Shown piece by piece: positions 7,414-16,403 of a stretch of DNA of 64,000 nt. A program made the position numbers and the translations under genes. Source of the stretch: Clostridium_X cadaveris (lineage in GTDB: Bacteria; Bacillota; Clostridia; Clostridiales; Clostridiaceae); NCBI RefSeq assembly GCF_039521325.1, contig NZ_BAAACD010000029.1; one strand, given 5' to 3'. The stretch's first letter is position 1. Each line of letters begins with the position of its first letter. Under the pieces are notes generated by a model. That model saw only the letters and a list, made by a program, of their open reading frames with translations, had not been told where the DNA came from and made no database searches.

Positions 7414-9083
7414 AAATTTAATTCCTTTGGAGTTACATATAAAGTTTTATTGGTGTAGTAAATAACCATTCCAGGTTTAGAATGAGAAGGCTTCTTTACA
7501 TTTCTTACTTCCGTATAATCTATAGGAACATTAGTGGAGTTTTGAGCTTTGCTATAATATGCTGCTAATGTAGCTCCTTCCATTAAAGTGGTTTCATCTA
7601 TATGCTTTGATCTTATTATAACGTGGGAGCCTGGAATATTCTTTGTATGCATCCATGTATCAATTTTGTCAGCAAATTTTAAAGTTAGATAATCATTTTG
7701 AATATTATTTTTACCAACATAAATATCTATGCCAGTAGATGATAAAAAGTGCATAGGTTTTGATGGTTTAACTTTTTGTTTGTTAAGCTTACCATGACGA
7801 ATATATCCGCTGTCAGCAAGCTCTTTTCTAATATCATTTATCTCATCATAATTTTCAAGATTATTTATAGAAGTTAAAACTGAATTAAGGTAGTCCATTT
7901 CTTCATTTGCTTTTGCAATTTGATCAAGAGCTGCGGCTTCTGTCTTTTTTAATTTTCCGTATTTATTAAAATATCTTTGAGCATTTTCAGATGGACTTTT
8001 ATTTTCATCTAATGCAATAGAAACACTTTCTCCATCTGGACTATAATAATTTAGAACATCAATAGATTTCATTCCTTGCCTTATAGCATATATATTGGCT
8101 GTCAAAAGTTCACCTTTTATTTTAAAATCATCTTTAGTTGAACATTCATCTAACGAATCCTTTAGTATAGCAAGTTTCTTTGAAATTCTATCTATATTGG
8201 TGTGGATAAGTTTCTGCAAATCTAAAGTTCTACTGTGAAGTCTGTCTTGTTTATCCTTTTTTGAATAATATTCATCTAACAATAAAGAAGGACTATAAAA
8301 TAGGATTTTTTCACTGTAGCTTGTAAGAGGAATGCAGTGAAAATCCTTAAAAGTACCTTTATCTTCATATATAGCAAAAGAAAAATTATGATTTACAAAT
8401 ATATCTTTAAAGAAATAGTTCAAAGTTTGAAACAAATCCTCAGAATCTTTAACTTTATAAAATAATGCTGAAGAAGTACTCTTGCTTACACCAGTAAAAA
8501 TTTTAGAAAAACTGTTCTCGTTAATATCTAAATTTAAAACAGCATTTTTAAATTCTATTTCGGAAAAACTTGTAGGGTTTAATTTGTCAGAAGCAGGTGG
8601 AGAAACATAAGTTAATCCAGGGAGAAGGGTTCTATAACTATTTATATCTGGAGTTATATGTTTTATAGAATCCATCAGCTTATTGTCTCTATCTCTGACT
8701 AAACTGATATTACTATGACGTCCCATTATTTCGCAAATCAAATAATATATGCTGTTAAAACCTAATTCATCTGTGCTTTCAAATTTTAATTTTACAATTC
8801 TGTCTGTTGAAACTTGCTCTATTTCTAAAAGTCTTGCACCAATTAAATACTTTCTAAGCAGCATGCAGAATGAAGGAGCTTTGTTTGGATTAGGCTTTGA
8901 AAAGGCTGTCATATGAATACGCGGATATGAGGAGCTTGCTGTTAGGAGCAGCTTTCTATTACCTCTAAAAGTTAATATAATTTCGTCTTTTTCTGGTTGA
9001 TTAATTTTATCTATTTTAGAATTAACAATGGTTTCTTTAAGCTCTTCAATTACACTATAAAGAAAAATACCATCATAAGCCAT
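7398..9083 (-). CDS. rqcH: RqcH, NFACT-family ribosome quality control factor
   Basis: RqcH binds peptidyl-tRNA-blocked 50S subunits and directs C-terminal alanine tailing; older annotations call the family fibronectin-binding (FbpA). The 561-residue protein has an NFACT-N domain from the first residues, with the functionally important Asp-Arg pair at D94-R95 in STDRIVKLKF. A helical coiled-coil region (about 285-410) follows, and then an NFACT-R domain (about 440-540) with MHTKNIPGSHVIIR. It is a single gene facing the THUMP methyltransferase. The ylmH-like gene at 1.3 kb is a functional partner in Bacillus. Confidence 0.93.
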   Translation of the reverse strand: MAYDGIFLYSVIEELKETIVNSKIDKINQPEKDEIILTFRGNRKLLLTASSSYPRIHMTAFSKPNPNKAPSFCMLLRKYLIGARLLEIEQVSTDRIVKLKFESTDELGFNSIYYLICEIMGRHSNISLVRDRDNKLMDSIKHITPDINSYRTLLPGLTYVSPPASDKLNPTSFSEIEFKNAVLNLDINENSFSKIFTGVSKSTSSALFYKVKDSEDLFQTLNYFFKDIFVNHNFSFAIYEDKGTFKDFHCIPLTSYSEKILFYSPSLLLDEYYSKKDKQDRLHSRTLDLQKLIHTNIDRISKKLAILKDSLDECSTKDDFKIKGELLTANIYAIRQGMKSIDVLNYYSPDGESVSIALDENKSPSENAQRYFNKYGKLKKTEAAALDQIAKANEEMDYLNSVLTSINNLENYDEINDIRKELADSGYIRHGKLNKQKVKPSKPMHFLSSTGIDIYVGKNNIQNDYLTLKFADKIDTWMHTKNIPGSHVIIRSKHIDETTLMEGATLAAYYSKAQNSTNVPIDYTEVRNVKKPSHSKPGMVIYYTNKTLYVTPKELNLKRIE

Positions 9084-9179
9084 AATATCAAATCCTTTCA
9101 GTATTAAACTACATAACTACAATTAGTATATCATTAAGAATTAATATGTAGCAAGAATATAACAGGGAGAGCATAGTTT

Positions 9180-10007
9180 TTAATTTTTAGTAGTTTCCCA
9201 ATATATAATTTCTACCTTAGTTTTATGAAGAAAAATATATTTTTTATTTGACCTTTTAAAATTTTCGTTTATATAATCTTCAATGATGTTCTCATTTGGA
9301 ATATAGCCAATCTCTTCTTTAATTTTATAATATATACTTTCCCTGTTATTAAATTCTATTTCGTATTGAACATTCATATATTTTATATCAGCACATATAT
9401 TTAAAGAATGAAGTATATTTGGTAAGTATATATAATCCAAGCAGGTTTTATCTTCTAAACCTAATTTTAAATATAAATTATTAAATATAGGTTTCTGAAT
9501 AGTTCTAACTATAATTACTTTTTCTTTAGCAACTATATTCATCTTTTTTAAAGCAGCTTTTATATCAAATATTCTATAAAGTGAATTAACAGATAGAATA
9601 TAATCAGTTTCATTTATCGCCACATCTTCCCATTTTCCTTCTATAGGCAAGATATTATTAATTCCTAAAATTTTAGATTTCTCCATTAATACATTTAACA
9701 TATGTCTTGAAAAATCTATAGCAGTTATATCACTGCATTTTTCAGATAAAGGAATAGTAAATTTGCCTGTACCTGGTCCGATTTCAATTAAGGATTTGTT
9801 TGTATCAATTAAACTTTTTACAAAGTTGTATACTTCTTTAGAGTAATCATAAAGTGTAGGTTGATTATCATATATTCGAGACAATCCTTTCCAAAACTCT
9901 CGTTCAACGTTATCATTGAAAGCTCGTTCTTTTGCATATCCTTTTCTACACTTCAAGGAATCCTGCCAAATTTTTTCGTAGTCTATATCTTTATAAGTTA
10001 ATATCAT
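9180..10007 (-). CDS. Class I SAM methyltransferase in cobalamin-regulated ABC operon
   Basis: The Rossmann motif I LIEIGPGTGKFTI (about residues 73-85) and post-I TAIDFSRHML define a small-molecule-type class I SAM methyltransferase of about 275 residues. I do not recognise its substrate. The start is placed at the inner ATG (10007) because TAAGGAGGAAATT lies just before it; the frame is open to 10031 without a site. It is the last gene of a six-gene minus-strand operon with an Opp/Nik-type importer under a B12 riboswitch, 27 bases after the second ATPase gene. The context suggests a role with cobalt, a corrinoid or a metallophore. That link is inference. Confidence 0.8.
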   Translation of the reverse strand: MILTYKDIDYEKIWQDSLKCRKGYAKERAFNDNVEREFWKGLSRIYDNQPTLYDYSKEVYNFVKSLIDTNKSLIEIGPGTGKFTIPLSEKCSDITAIDFSRHMLNVLMEKSKILGINNILPIEGKWEDVAINETDYILSVNSLYRIFDIKAALKKMNIVAKEKVIIVRTIQKPIFNNLYLKLGLEDKTCLDYIYLPNILHSLNICADIKYMNVQYEIEFNNRESIYYKIKEEIGYIPNENIIEDYINENFKRSNKKYIFLHKTKVEIIYWETTKN

Positions 10008-10034
10008 AATTTCCTCCTTAGCAACTCTCAAGGA

Positions 10035-10799
10035 TTAAAATTCCTCAAAATCTTTTATAAGTTTCTTAGTATAATTGTGTTTTGCATCTATATATAATCT
10101 ATCTGATTTAATAATTTCAACGATTTTACCATTTAACATTATGGCTATTTCATCACTTACCGCTTTTACCAAATCTAAGTCATGAGATATAAACAAATAT
10201 GTTATATTAAATTGATTCTGTATACTTTTTAATAATTGGATAATCTGAGCTTGAACAGATACATCTAACATGGAAGTTGGCTCATCAAGAATAACAAATG
10301 TCGGTTGTAATAGCAATGCTCTTGCAATTACAACCCTTTGTATTTGACCACCGCTTACCTGATGAGGATATCTTGACAATATTTCCTCACTAAGACCAAC
10401 AATATTAAGATATTGTTTAATTAAATCTTCACTATGTCCTTTTTTATAAAGTCCATGAATTTTTAATGGCTCAATAAGACTTTTGTAAATTGTTTTCTTT
10501 GGACTAAGGGAGGAATCAGGGTGTTGAAATATTATTTGCATTTTAGACCTTAATTTTCTCATGGATGTAAAGTTATAATCACTTATGTCTAATCCATTTA
10601 AAAATATTTTGCCTTCATCAGCTTTTATTAATTTTAATATCAACCTAGATAATGTTGATTTTCCGCATCCGCTTTCTCCAACTAATCCTAGTGTCTTGCC
10701 CTCCTTAATTTCAAAAGATACATCATCTACTGCTTTTACTATTTGTTTATTAATAATGCCGTTTTTAAACTCCTTCTTTAATCCTATTACTTTTATCAT
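10035..10799 (-). CDS. ABC importer ATPase, NikE/DppF type
   Basis: This is one of two ATPases of a peptide/nickel-type importer. Residues about 37-46 are the Walker A GESGCGKSTL, SGGQIQRVVIARALL is the signature, and FVILDEPTSMLDVS is Walker B. The 254-residue length lacks the long C-terminal oligopeptide domain, as in NikE. Its N-terminus overlaps the end of the upstream ATPase gene by 35 bases, so the two are translationally coupled. Substrate specificity cannot be read from the ATPase. Confidence 0.9.
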   Translation of the reverse strand: MIKVIGLKKEFKNGIINKQIVKAVDDVSFEIKEGKTLGLVGESGCGKSTLSRLILKLIKADEGKIFLNGLDISDYNFTSMRKLRSKMQIIFQHPDSSLSPKKTIYKSLIEPLKIHGLYKKGHSEDLIKQYLNIVGLSEEILSRYPHQVSGGQIQRVVIARALLLQPTFVILDEPTSMLDVSVQAQIIQLLKSIQNQFNITYLFISHDLDLVKAVSDEIAIMLNGKIVEIIKSDRLYIDAKHNYTKKLIKDFEEF

Positions 10800-11733
10800 A
10801 AAGAAAACACCTCACTTCTGAACCATTTACATTATACATTTCTGGTTCTTCAAATTTACAGATATCTTTGGCATATTTACATCTAGGATGAAATCTGCAA
10901 CCAGTAGGCAAATTAGTTAAGTTTGGTGCAATTCCTTCTAAAGGAATTAACTTTTTACTTGGTTGTGCATCTATTAATCCCATTGTATATGGATGTAAAG
11001 GACTATTAAAGATAGTATAACTTGAACCTTTTTCTAATATCTTTCCGGCATACATTACTATAATTTCATCACATAATCTATTTGCAAGCATTAAATCATG
11101 AGTAATTAACACCATGCTAACACATTGCTCTTCTTTTAAATTTTTAAAAACTTTAAATACTTGTTTTCTTATAGTTGCATCTAATCCTTTTGTTGGCTCA
11201 TCTGCAATTATCCATTTTGGATTTAAAGCTGATCCCATAGCTGTAAGAGCCCTTTGACTCATACCTCCACTTAGTTGAAAATTGTATGAATTATAAACTC
11301 TCTCTTCTTTATTAAAGAAAAATTTTTTTAAGTGATCTAATGATCTAATCTTACACATTTTTTTGGTTTCAATTTCATGATAATAATATAATTCATTTAT
11401 TTGATTCCCAATTTTTAAAATTGGATTAAATGCAGTAGCTGGATTTTGAGGAATAAGAGAAATTTCACGACCTCGTATTTTTCTTATATTTTCATTATCT
11501 AAAGATAATAAATCATTGCCTTTATATAAAATACTGCCTGATTTTTTAGCATTGTCAGCTAAGAGGTTTAAAATGGAGAGACCAAGAACTGATTTTCCAC
11601 TTCCTGTTTCACCAACTATTCCAATAATTTTTCTAGTTTTAAGCAATAAATCTATACCATCTACGGCTTTCACAAATCCTTCTTTTGTATAAAAATGAAT
11701 CATTAAATCTTTTATTTCAATATCAGTATTCAT
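10765..11733 (-). CDS. ABC importer ATPase, NikD/DppD/OppD type
   Basis: The 322-residue ATPase has Walker A GETGSGKSVLG, signature LSGGMSQRAL and Walker B KWIIADEPTKGLDA. The C-terminal oligopeptide/dipeptide domain (PTGCRFHPRCKYA with several cysteines, about residues 278-300) is typical of OppD/DppD and can bind an iron-sulphur cluster in some members. It lies between the inner-membrane NikC-like permease and the second ATPase, which it overlaps by 35 bases. Confidence 0.9.
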   Translation of the reverse strand: MNTDIEIKDLMIHFYTKEGFVKAVDGIDLLLKTRKIIGIVGETGSGKSVLGLSILNLLADNAKKSGSILYKGNDLLSLDNENIRKIRGREISLIPQNPATAFNPILKIGNQINELYYYHEIETKKMCKIRSLDHLKKFFFNKEERVYNSYNFQLSGGMSQRALTAMGSALNPKWIIADEPTKGLDATIRKQVFKVFKNLKEEQCVSMVLITHDLMLANRLCDEIIVMYAGKILEKGSSYTIFNSPLHPYTMGLIDAQPSKKLIPLEGIAPNLTNLPTGCRFHPRCKYAKDICKFEEPEMYNVNGSEVRCFLYDKSNRIKEGV

Positions 11734-11749
11734 GTCCTATAAATCCCTT

Positions 11750-12586
11750 CTATAGGTATTGACTAAAAAAGTCTCTTTTTTCATCAAATAAATCTCTTAA
11801 TGCATCTCCAATTAGATTTATGCTAGAGCAGAGTAATAGAATACTAATTCCGGGAGCTAAAAGTAAATGTGGATATGATCTAAAGTAGGTTTTTGCATCG
11901 TTTATCATTACTCCCCAGTCAGCTTGAGGAGGCTGTATCCCAAGACCTAAGAAACTTAAAGAAGCCATAGATAAGACTACCTTTCCAATTCTTGTTGTAA
12001 AAAGTACAATAAACGGAGCGAAAATATTCGGAAGTATATAATGAAATATTATATGTAAATTAGTTGCTCCTAATGCTCTAGCACCTTCTATATACTTTTC
12101 TTCTTTTACTTTTAGAACTTCACCTCTTACTATTCTTGAAAATCCTGCCCATGATGTTACCGTAATAGAGATTAATAAACTTTTTACTCCAGGACCGAGC
12201 ACTCCAGCTAAAGCTATCATAAAACTTAATCCTGGTAAACCTTGAAATATAGTTACTATCATCTGAATAATATTATCTATAATACCACCACAGTAACCAG
12301 AAATTAGTCCAATTATTGTACCTAGAAACATAGTGAATATAGTTGCTATAAAAGATAAGAATATTGAGACTCTAGCACCATAAATGATTCTACTTAAAAC
12401 ATCCCGTCCTAGAGCATCTGTTCCCAGAAGATGCTCTTTAGATATTCCCATTAAACGTTTAGACATATCAACTTTATTAGGATCATAGGGAGATAAAAAA
12501 TTTGCCAATAATCCAACAAGTATTAATAATCCAAGGATAATGAATGAAACTTTATAAATTAGTTGTATATTATTAAACTTTTTCAA
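11750..12586 (-). CDS. ABC importer permease, NikC/DppC type
   Basis: The 278-residue protein has an N-terminal membrane segment, the LLGTDALGRDVLSRI motif typical of DppC/NikC permeases, and five further hydrophobic segments. The ATPase-contacting EAA-type loop is EGARALGATNLHIIF (about 163-177). Its start lies 1 base after the stop of the NikB-like permease gene, so the pair is tightly coupled. It would form a heterodimeric channel with that permease. Confidence 0.92.
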   Translation of the reverse strand: MKKFNNIQLIYKVSFIILGLLILVGLLANFLSPYDPNKVDMSKRLMGISKEHLLGTDALGRDVLSRIIYGARVSIFLSFIATIFTMFLGTIIGLISGYCGGIIDNIIQMIVTIFQGLPGLSFMIALAGVLGPGVKSLLISITVTSWAGFSRIVRGEVLKVKEEKYIEGARALGATNLHIIFHYILPNIFAPFIVLFTTRIGKVVLSMASLSFLGLGIQPPQADWGVMINDAKTYFRSYPHLLLAPGISILLLCSSINLIGDALRDLFDEKRDFFSQYL

Positions 12587-12587
12587 C

Positions 12588-13535
12588 TTATTCTCCTCCT
12601 AATCTCATACGTGGATTTAGAAGTAAATAGCATAAATCAATTAATAAATTGAATGCTAAGAAAATTATGCCGGTAAAGACCACATAACCTTGTATAACTG
12701 GATAGTCTCTACTCATTATACCTTTTATAACATAACTTCCCATTCCTGGTATTCCAAAGATAACTTCAACAACTGTTGAACCACCTAATATTGCTCCAAA
12801 GTAATTTCCAAGTAAGGTTACTATAGGCATTAAAGAATTAGTAAATGCATATTTAAAAATTATAATCTTCTCTTTTAATCCTTTTGATTTGGCTGTAATT
12901 ATATAATTTTGAGATAATGCTTCAATAAGAGTTGCTCTATGAAGTCTCATAATTGTTCCAATTGTACCAGCAGACAACACAAAACCTGGCATTATTAAAT
13001 GTTTAAAAGTTCCATATCCACTGGTTGGCAACCATTTTAGTCTTTCACAAAATATACTTAGCATAATAATTGCGATCCAAAATCCAGGCATTGAAGCTAG
13101 AATTAGTGACAATATTCTTCCTGATTTATCAATATTTGAATCCTTATTCAAGGCCATGATTATTGATAAAGGTATAGAAATAGTTATTACAAAAAATATT
13201 GCCATTAGAGAAATAGAGAAGGTTATAGGAAGCCTTCTCTGTATTTCTTCTCTTATAGATGTTTTTGTTATATATGATTTACCTAAATCACCTTTAAGAA
13301 CCTTAATAGTCCACTTTTCATATTGTATAAATATATTTTCGTTTAATCCGAGTTCTTCTCTTGTTTTAGCTATTTCTTCTTCTGTAGGTGCAGATACTCC
13401 ATCCATACTTAAATATTCAACAGCTGGATCACCTGGTGCGATGACACCTAAAATAAAAGCTAAAAATGTTATACCTATTAAAACAGGGATGGTCATTAAT
13501 AATCTTTTAATTAGATATTTAAATGAAAATTTCAC
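12588..13535 (-). CDS. ABC importer permease, NikB/DppB type
   Basis: The 315-residue permease starts with a KYLIKRLLMTIPVLIGIT-type first membrane segment, characteristic of DppB/NikB. An EAA-type loop (TAKSKGLKEKIIIFKYAF) lies near residue 220, and the GSYVIKGIMSRDYPVIQG segment near the C-terminus is also family typical. Its ATG overlaps the stop of the substrate-binding protein gene. It is part of the B12-riboswitch-controlled operon. Confidence 0.92.
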   Translation of the reverse strand: MKFSFKYLIKRLLMTIPVLIGITFLAFILGVIAPGDPAVEYLSMDGVSAPTEEEIAKTREELGLNENIFIQYEKWTIKVLKGDLGKSYITKTSIREEIQRRLPITFSISLMAIFFVITISIPLSIIMALNKDSNIDKSGRILSLILASMPGFWIAIIMLSIFCERLKWLPTSGYGTFKHLIMPGFVLSAGTIGTIMRLHRATLIEALSQNYIITAKSKGLKEKIIIFKYAFTNSLMPIVTLLGNYFGAILGGSTVVEVIFGIPGMGSYVIKGIMSRDYPVIQGYVVFTGIIFLAFNLLIDLCYLLLNPRMRLGGE

Positions 13536-15127
13536 TAATTAATCCACTCCATATTTGCTAATGTTGTTCCATAAATTGTTGCTTCATATCCAGTTATTTT
13601 TTTGTTATATGCAATTAAATTTACATCTTCAAATAAAGGAATATCTGAAGGATGTGATGCGGATATATCTTGAAGTTCATCATATATTTTTCCTCTCTCA
13701 TTTAAATCCATAGTAACTTTCAATTTTTCGATAAGTTCATCAGCTCTTTTATCAACATATCCTAGAGAGTATGCTATATTACTAGATCCTTTACTACTCA
13801 TATATCCACTAAATATAGTAAATGGTTCTGCATTTGGAAGACCTTGAGTATGTAAAGCTATATTGTAATTACCATTTTTTTGAGCTTCCTTAAAGGCAGC
13901 ACCATCAAGAATAGTAATATTAGAAGTTAATCCTACTTCACTTAAAACTGATTGAATGTATTCAGCTACTGTTTTATATGGATAACGATCTACTCCATAA
14001 GATGGAATTATGAAATCTAATTCCATAGTTTCACCCTTTAATTCTTCTTTAATAATTTTTTTAGCTTTTTCAGGGTCATATACTGGTTTTATTTTTTTAG
14101 CAAATGGCGATGCTTGATTTAAAATATTAATTGTTGGGGTACCATGTCCGCCATAGAACTCATTTACTATAGTATCTCTGTCAAGTAATAAACTTAGTGC
14201 TTCTTTAATTTTTTCATTGTTAAATGGTGCTTTAGTTCCATTAACAGCTATAAATTGTGTTATAGTTGAGTTTGATGTAGAAGTTGCAAATTTATCATCT
14301 TTTAATAATTCTGCAGCAAGTTCTGGGGTAATAGCACCTAAATCCATAACTCCCATGATTTCTTCTGACTTTAATGCTGTGTAACGAGTTTGAGAATCAG
14401 GTATAACTTTGACTCTAACATTTTTAACCTTGCTTTTTTCACCATAATAATTTTCGTTTCTTTCAAGTAGTACATATTGATTTTTTTCACGTTCTATAAT
14501 TTTAAAAGGGCCTGTACCTTGTGCAAAAGTAGTAAAATCACCAGTGTTTACATCAAAACACTTAGGACTATAAATAGCACTACCAAATCTAGCCATATTA
14601 AATATTAAAGTTGAAATAGGCTCATTAAATGTTAATTTAATTTCATAATCTGAAACCTTTTCAAAGTTCTTTAAATTTGGATAAGTTTTATCTACATTAA
14701 AAGAATAAAAAGGAGAACCTTTCTTTTTCATGTTGGTGTATCTATCAAAATTCTTTATAACTGCATCAGCATTTAAATCAACTCCATCATGAAATTTTAC
14801 TCCCTCTTTAATTTTAAAATTCCATTCTTTATAATCATCGGAATGAGTCCATTTTTCTGCTAATTGTGGAGTTGGAGCACCATCATCACCTAAACCAATT
14901 AAAGGTTCCCACACATATAAAATTGAACTTGTATAATATGCATCAGTTTCTCCAGGTGACAAATCTCTAGCTGCTGCTAGTACGATTTCTTTTTCCTCAT
15001 TTAAAGAATTTAATTCTTGTTTTTTTGAAGATGATCCATTATTAGTTGTACATCCTGTTAGTATGGTTGCAAATACAATAATAGACATAGCAATTGTCAT
15101 TAATTTGCTTTTGATTAGTTTTTTCAT
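13535..15127 (-). CDS. Substrate-binding lipoprotein, NikA/SBP_bac_5 family
   Basis: This 530-residue extracellular binding protein has a lipoprotein signal peptide ending in TILTGC, with C26 as the lipidated residue. The rest is a SBP_bac_5 domain, including EKWTHSDDYKEWNFKIKEG and the HDG segment shared by peptide, nickel and haem-binding members. An AAGGAGAG site lies upstream. As first gene after a cobalamin riboswitch and terminator, it most plausibly binds cobalt, a cobalt chelate or a corrinoid-related ligand. The family alone would also allow nickel or peptides. Confidence 0.9.
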   Translation of the reverse strand: MKKLIKSKLMTIAMSIIVFATILTGCTTNNGSSSKKQELNSLNEEKEIVLAAARDLSPGETDAYYTSSILYVWEPLIGLGDDGAPTPQLAEKWTHSDDYKEWNFKIKEGVKFHDGVDLNADAVIKNFDRYTNMKKKGSPFYSFNVDKTYPNLKNFEKVSDYEIKLTFNEPISTLIFNMARFGSAIYSPKCFDVNTGDFTTFAQGTGPFKIIEREKNQYVLLERNENYYGEKSKVKNVRVKVIPDSQTRYTALKSEEIMGVMDLGAITPELAAELLKDDKFATSTSNSTITQFIAVNGTKAPFNNEKIKEALSLLLDRDTIVNEFYGGHGTPTINILNQASPFAKKIKPVYDPEKAKKIIKEELKGETMELDFIIPSYGVDRYPYKTVAEYIQSVLSEVGLTSNITILDGAAFKEAQKNGNYNIALHTQGLPNAEPFTIFSGYMSSKGSSNIAYSLGYVDKRADELIEKLKVTMDLNERGKIYDELQDISASHPSDIPLFEDVNLIAYNKKITGYEATIYGTTLANMEWIN

Positions 15128-15155
15128 CTTTTTCTCTCCTTTTGTAATTTAGAGC

Positions 15156-15186
15156 AATAAAAAAGCTTTAGCAATATGCTAAAGCT
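15156..15186 (-). terminator. Riboswitch-linked terminator upstream of the ABC operon
   Basis: On the minus strand AGCTTTAGCA and TGCTAAAGCT (15186-15177 and 15173-15164) form a perfect 10-base stem with a short loop, followed by TTTTTATT. It lies between the riboswitch and the substrate-binding gene, so the riboswitch probably acts by transcription termination. Confidence 0.85.
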
Positions 15187-15229
15187 ACCCATTTTTCGCT
15201 TTGTTTTCACAAAAAATAATGAAAATATA

Positions 15230-15408
15230 TTAAATCAGCTGCTCCCCCTAATTTAATATTTATATATTTATGATTGGTATTCTGACTAACACTTCTTTCG
15301 CCTCCTACCCTTCCCAGATTTACTCCAGTGGTTTTGTAGGAATTGTCCATGATTACAGTGATGGGTTCGTGCCGGAATTGCACCGTGCTTCCCTTAATCA
15401 TAAATAAT
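15230..15408 (-). promoter_or_regulatory. Cobalamin (B12) riboswitch
   Basis: Read on the minus strand, the conserved elements appear in order: GGTGCAATTCCGGCACG (the 5' arm), CCCATCACTGTAATC, ACCACTGG followed by CTGGGAAGG, GGCG near 15300, AGTCAGAATACC (the AGCCAGRAGACC element), and GGGGGAGCAGC near 15240 (loop partner). These match the cobalamin aptamer closely. It controls the Opp/Nik-type transporter operon, with the 15156-15186 terminator as expression platform. High cobalamin should switch the operon off. Confidence 0.93.
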
Positions 15409-15504
15409 TTATGTACTTTTCATATTTAATACTACATATCATAGATTAAATTGTCAATATTATAATTAATATAGAATAAATGTAATACTATAACATAAAA
15501 TGAG

Positions 15505-15533
15505 TTGATAAAAGTATATAGATTAAATATAAT
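15505..15533 (+). promoter_or_regulatory. Sigma-A type promoter for dapF
   Basis: TTGATA (15505-15510) and TATAAT (15528-15533) are 17 bases apart. The start codon of dapF at 15573 follows about 33 bases after a predicted start site. The rest of the 15128-15572 gap is taken up by the minus-strand riboswitch and terminator. Confidence 0.75.
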
Positions 15534-15572
15534 TAATAATAAATGTATTATAAAGAAAGTAGGAGAAAAAGT

Positions 15573-16403
15573 ATGAATTTTACTAAGATGCATGGAATAG
15601 GTAATGATTTCATTATTATAGATGACATAGATAATAAATATTTAGGAAATGAAGGAGATATGGCTAAAAAATTGTGTCATAGACATTTCTCAATAGGGGC
15701 TGATGGTGTTATTTTCGTTAGAAAGAGCGAGATTGCTGACATAAAAATGCTGATAATAAATTCGGATGGATCTTATGCAGCTATGTGTGGAAATGGTTTA
15801 AGATGTTTTGCTAAATATGTTTATGATAGATCTATAGTAAAAAAACAATTTATAAATGTAGAAACTGGAGATGGCATTAAAAAGGTAAAGATAAATGATT
15901 ACCATGGCAAAGCAGATACTATAGAAGTTAATATGGGGCGTGGGTCATTTATGCCTTATGACATACCAGCTAAAAGTGATGAACCTATAATAAATAAAAC
16001 TATATCAGAAAATAATAAGATATACTCTATAATATCTCTACGCATGGGAGTGCCACATACGGTTATACTAGGAAACCTTGAGAATTTTGACATACATGAA
16101 GGAATGAAAATTGAAAACAATGAGTTGTTTTTGGAAGGAACTAATGTTGATTTTTGTGAGATTGAAAGCAAAACATCAATAAAGGTGAAGACATGGGAAC
16201 GTGGAGCTGGACCAACATTAGCCTGTGGAACAGGATGCTGTGCCTCTTTTTTAGCAGCACATAAAGTAGGATTAATAGATAATGAAGTAATCGTTCATGT
16301 AGACGGAGGGAAATTAAATATTAAGCTTATAGATGATGATGTATACATGATAGGTGAATCTGTTGAAGCTTTTACAGGAAGTATTTGTATAAATGAAAAA
16401 TAG
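15573..16403 (+). CDS. dapF: Diaminopimelate epimerase
   Basis: DapF converts LL- to meso-diaminopimelate for lysine and peptidoglycan. Both catalytic cysteines are present, in AAMCGNGLRCF (near residue 75) and LACGTGCCAS (near 220). The start at 15573 was chosen because AGGAG sits 8 bases upstream and the product then begins MNFTKMHGIGNDF as in the family; an earlier in-frame ATG at 15543 has no site. The length is 276 residues. It overlaps the next gene by 11 bases. Confidence 0.96.
   Translation: MNFTKMHGIGNDFIIIDDIDNKYLGNEGDMAKKLCHRHFSIGADGVIFVRKSEIADIKMLIINSDGSYAAMCGNGLRCFAKYVYDRSIVKKQFINVETGDGIKKVKINDYHGKADTIEVNMGRGSFMPYDIPAKSDEPIINKTISENNKIYSIISLRMGVPHTVILGNLENFDIHEGMKIENNELFLEGTNVDFCEIESKTSIKVKTWERGAGPTLACGTGCCASFLAAHKVGLIDNEVIVHVDGGKLNIKLIDDDVYMIGESVEAFTGSICINEK

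Noticed and set aside
15207..15401. 64-codon minus-strand frame over the cobalamin riboswitch
   Set aside because: The sequence conservation is that of the aptamer RNA, not of a protein; the frame is accidental.
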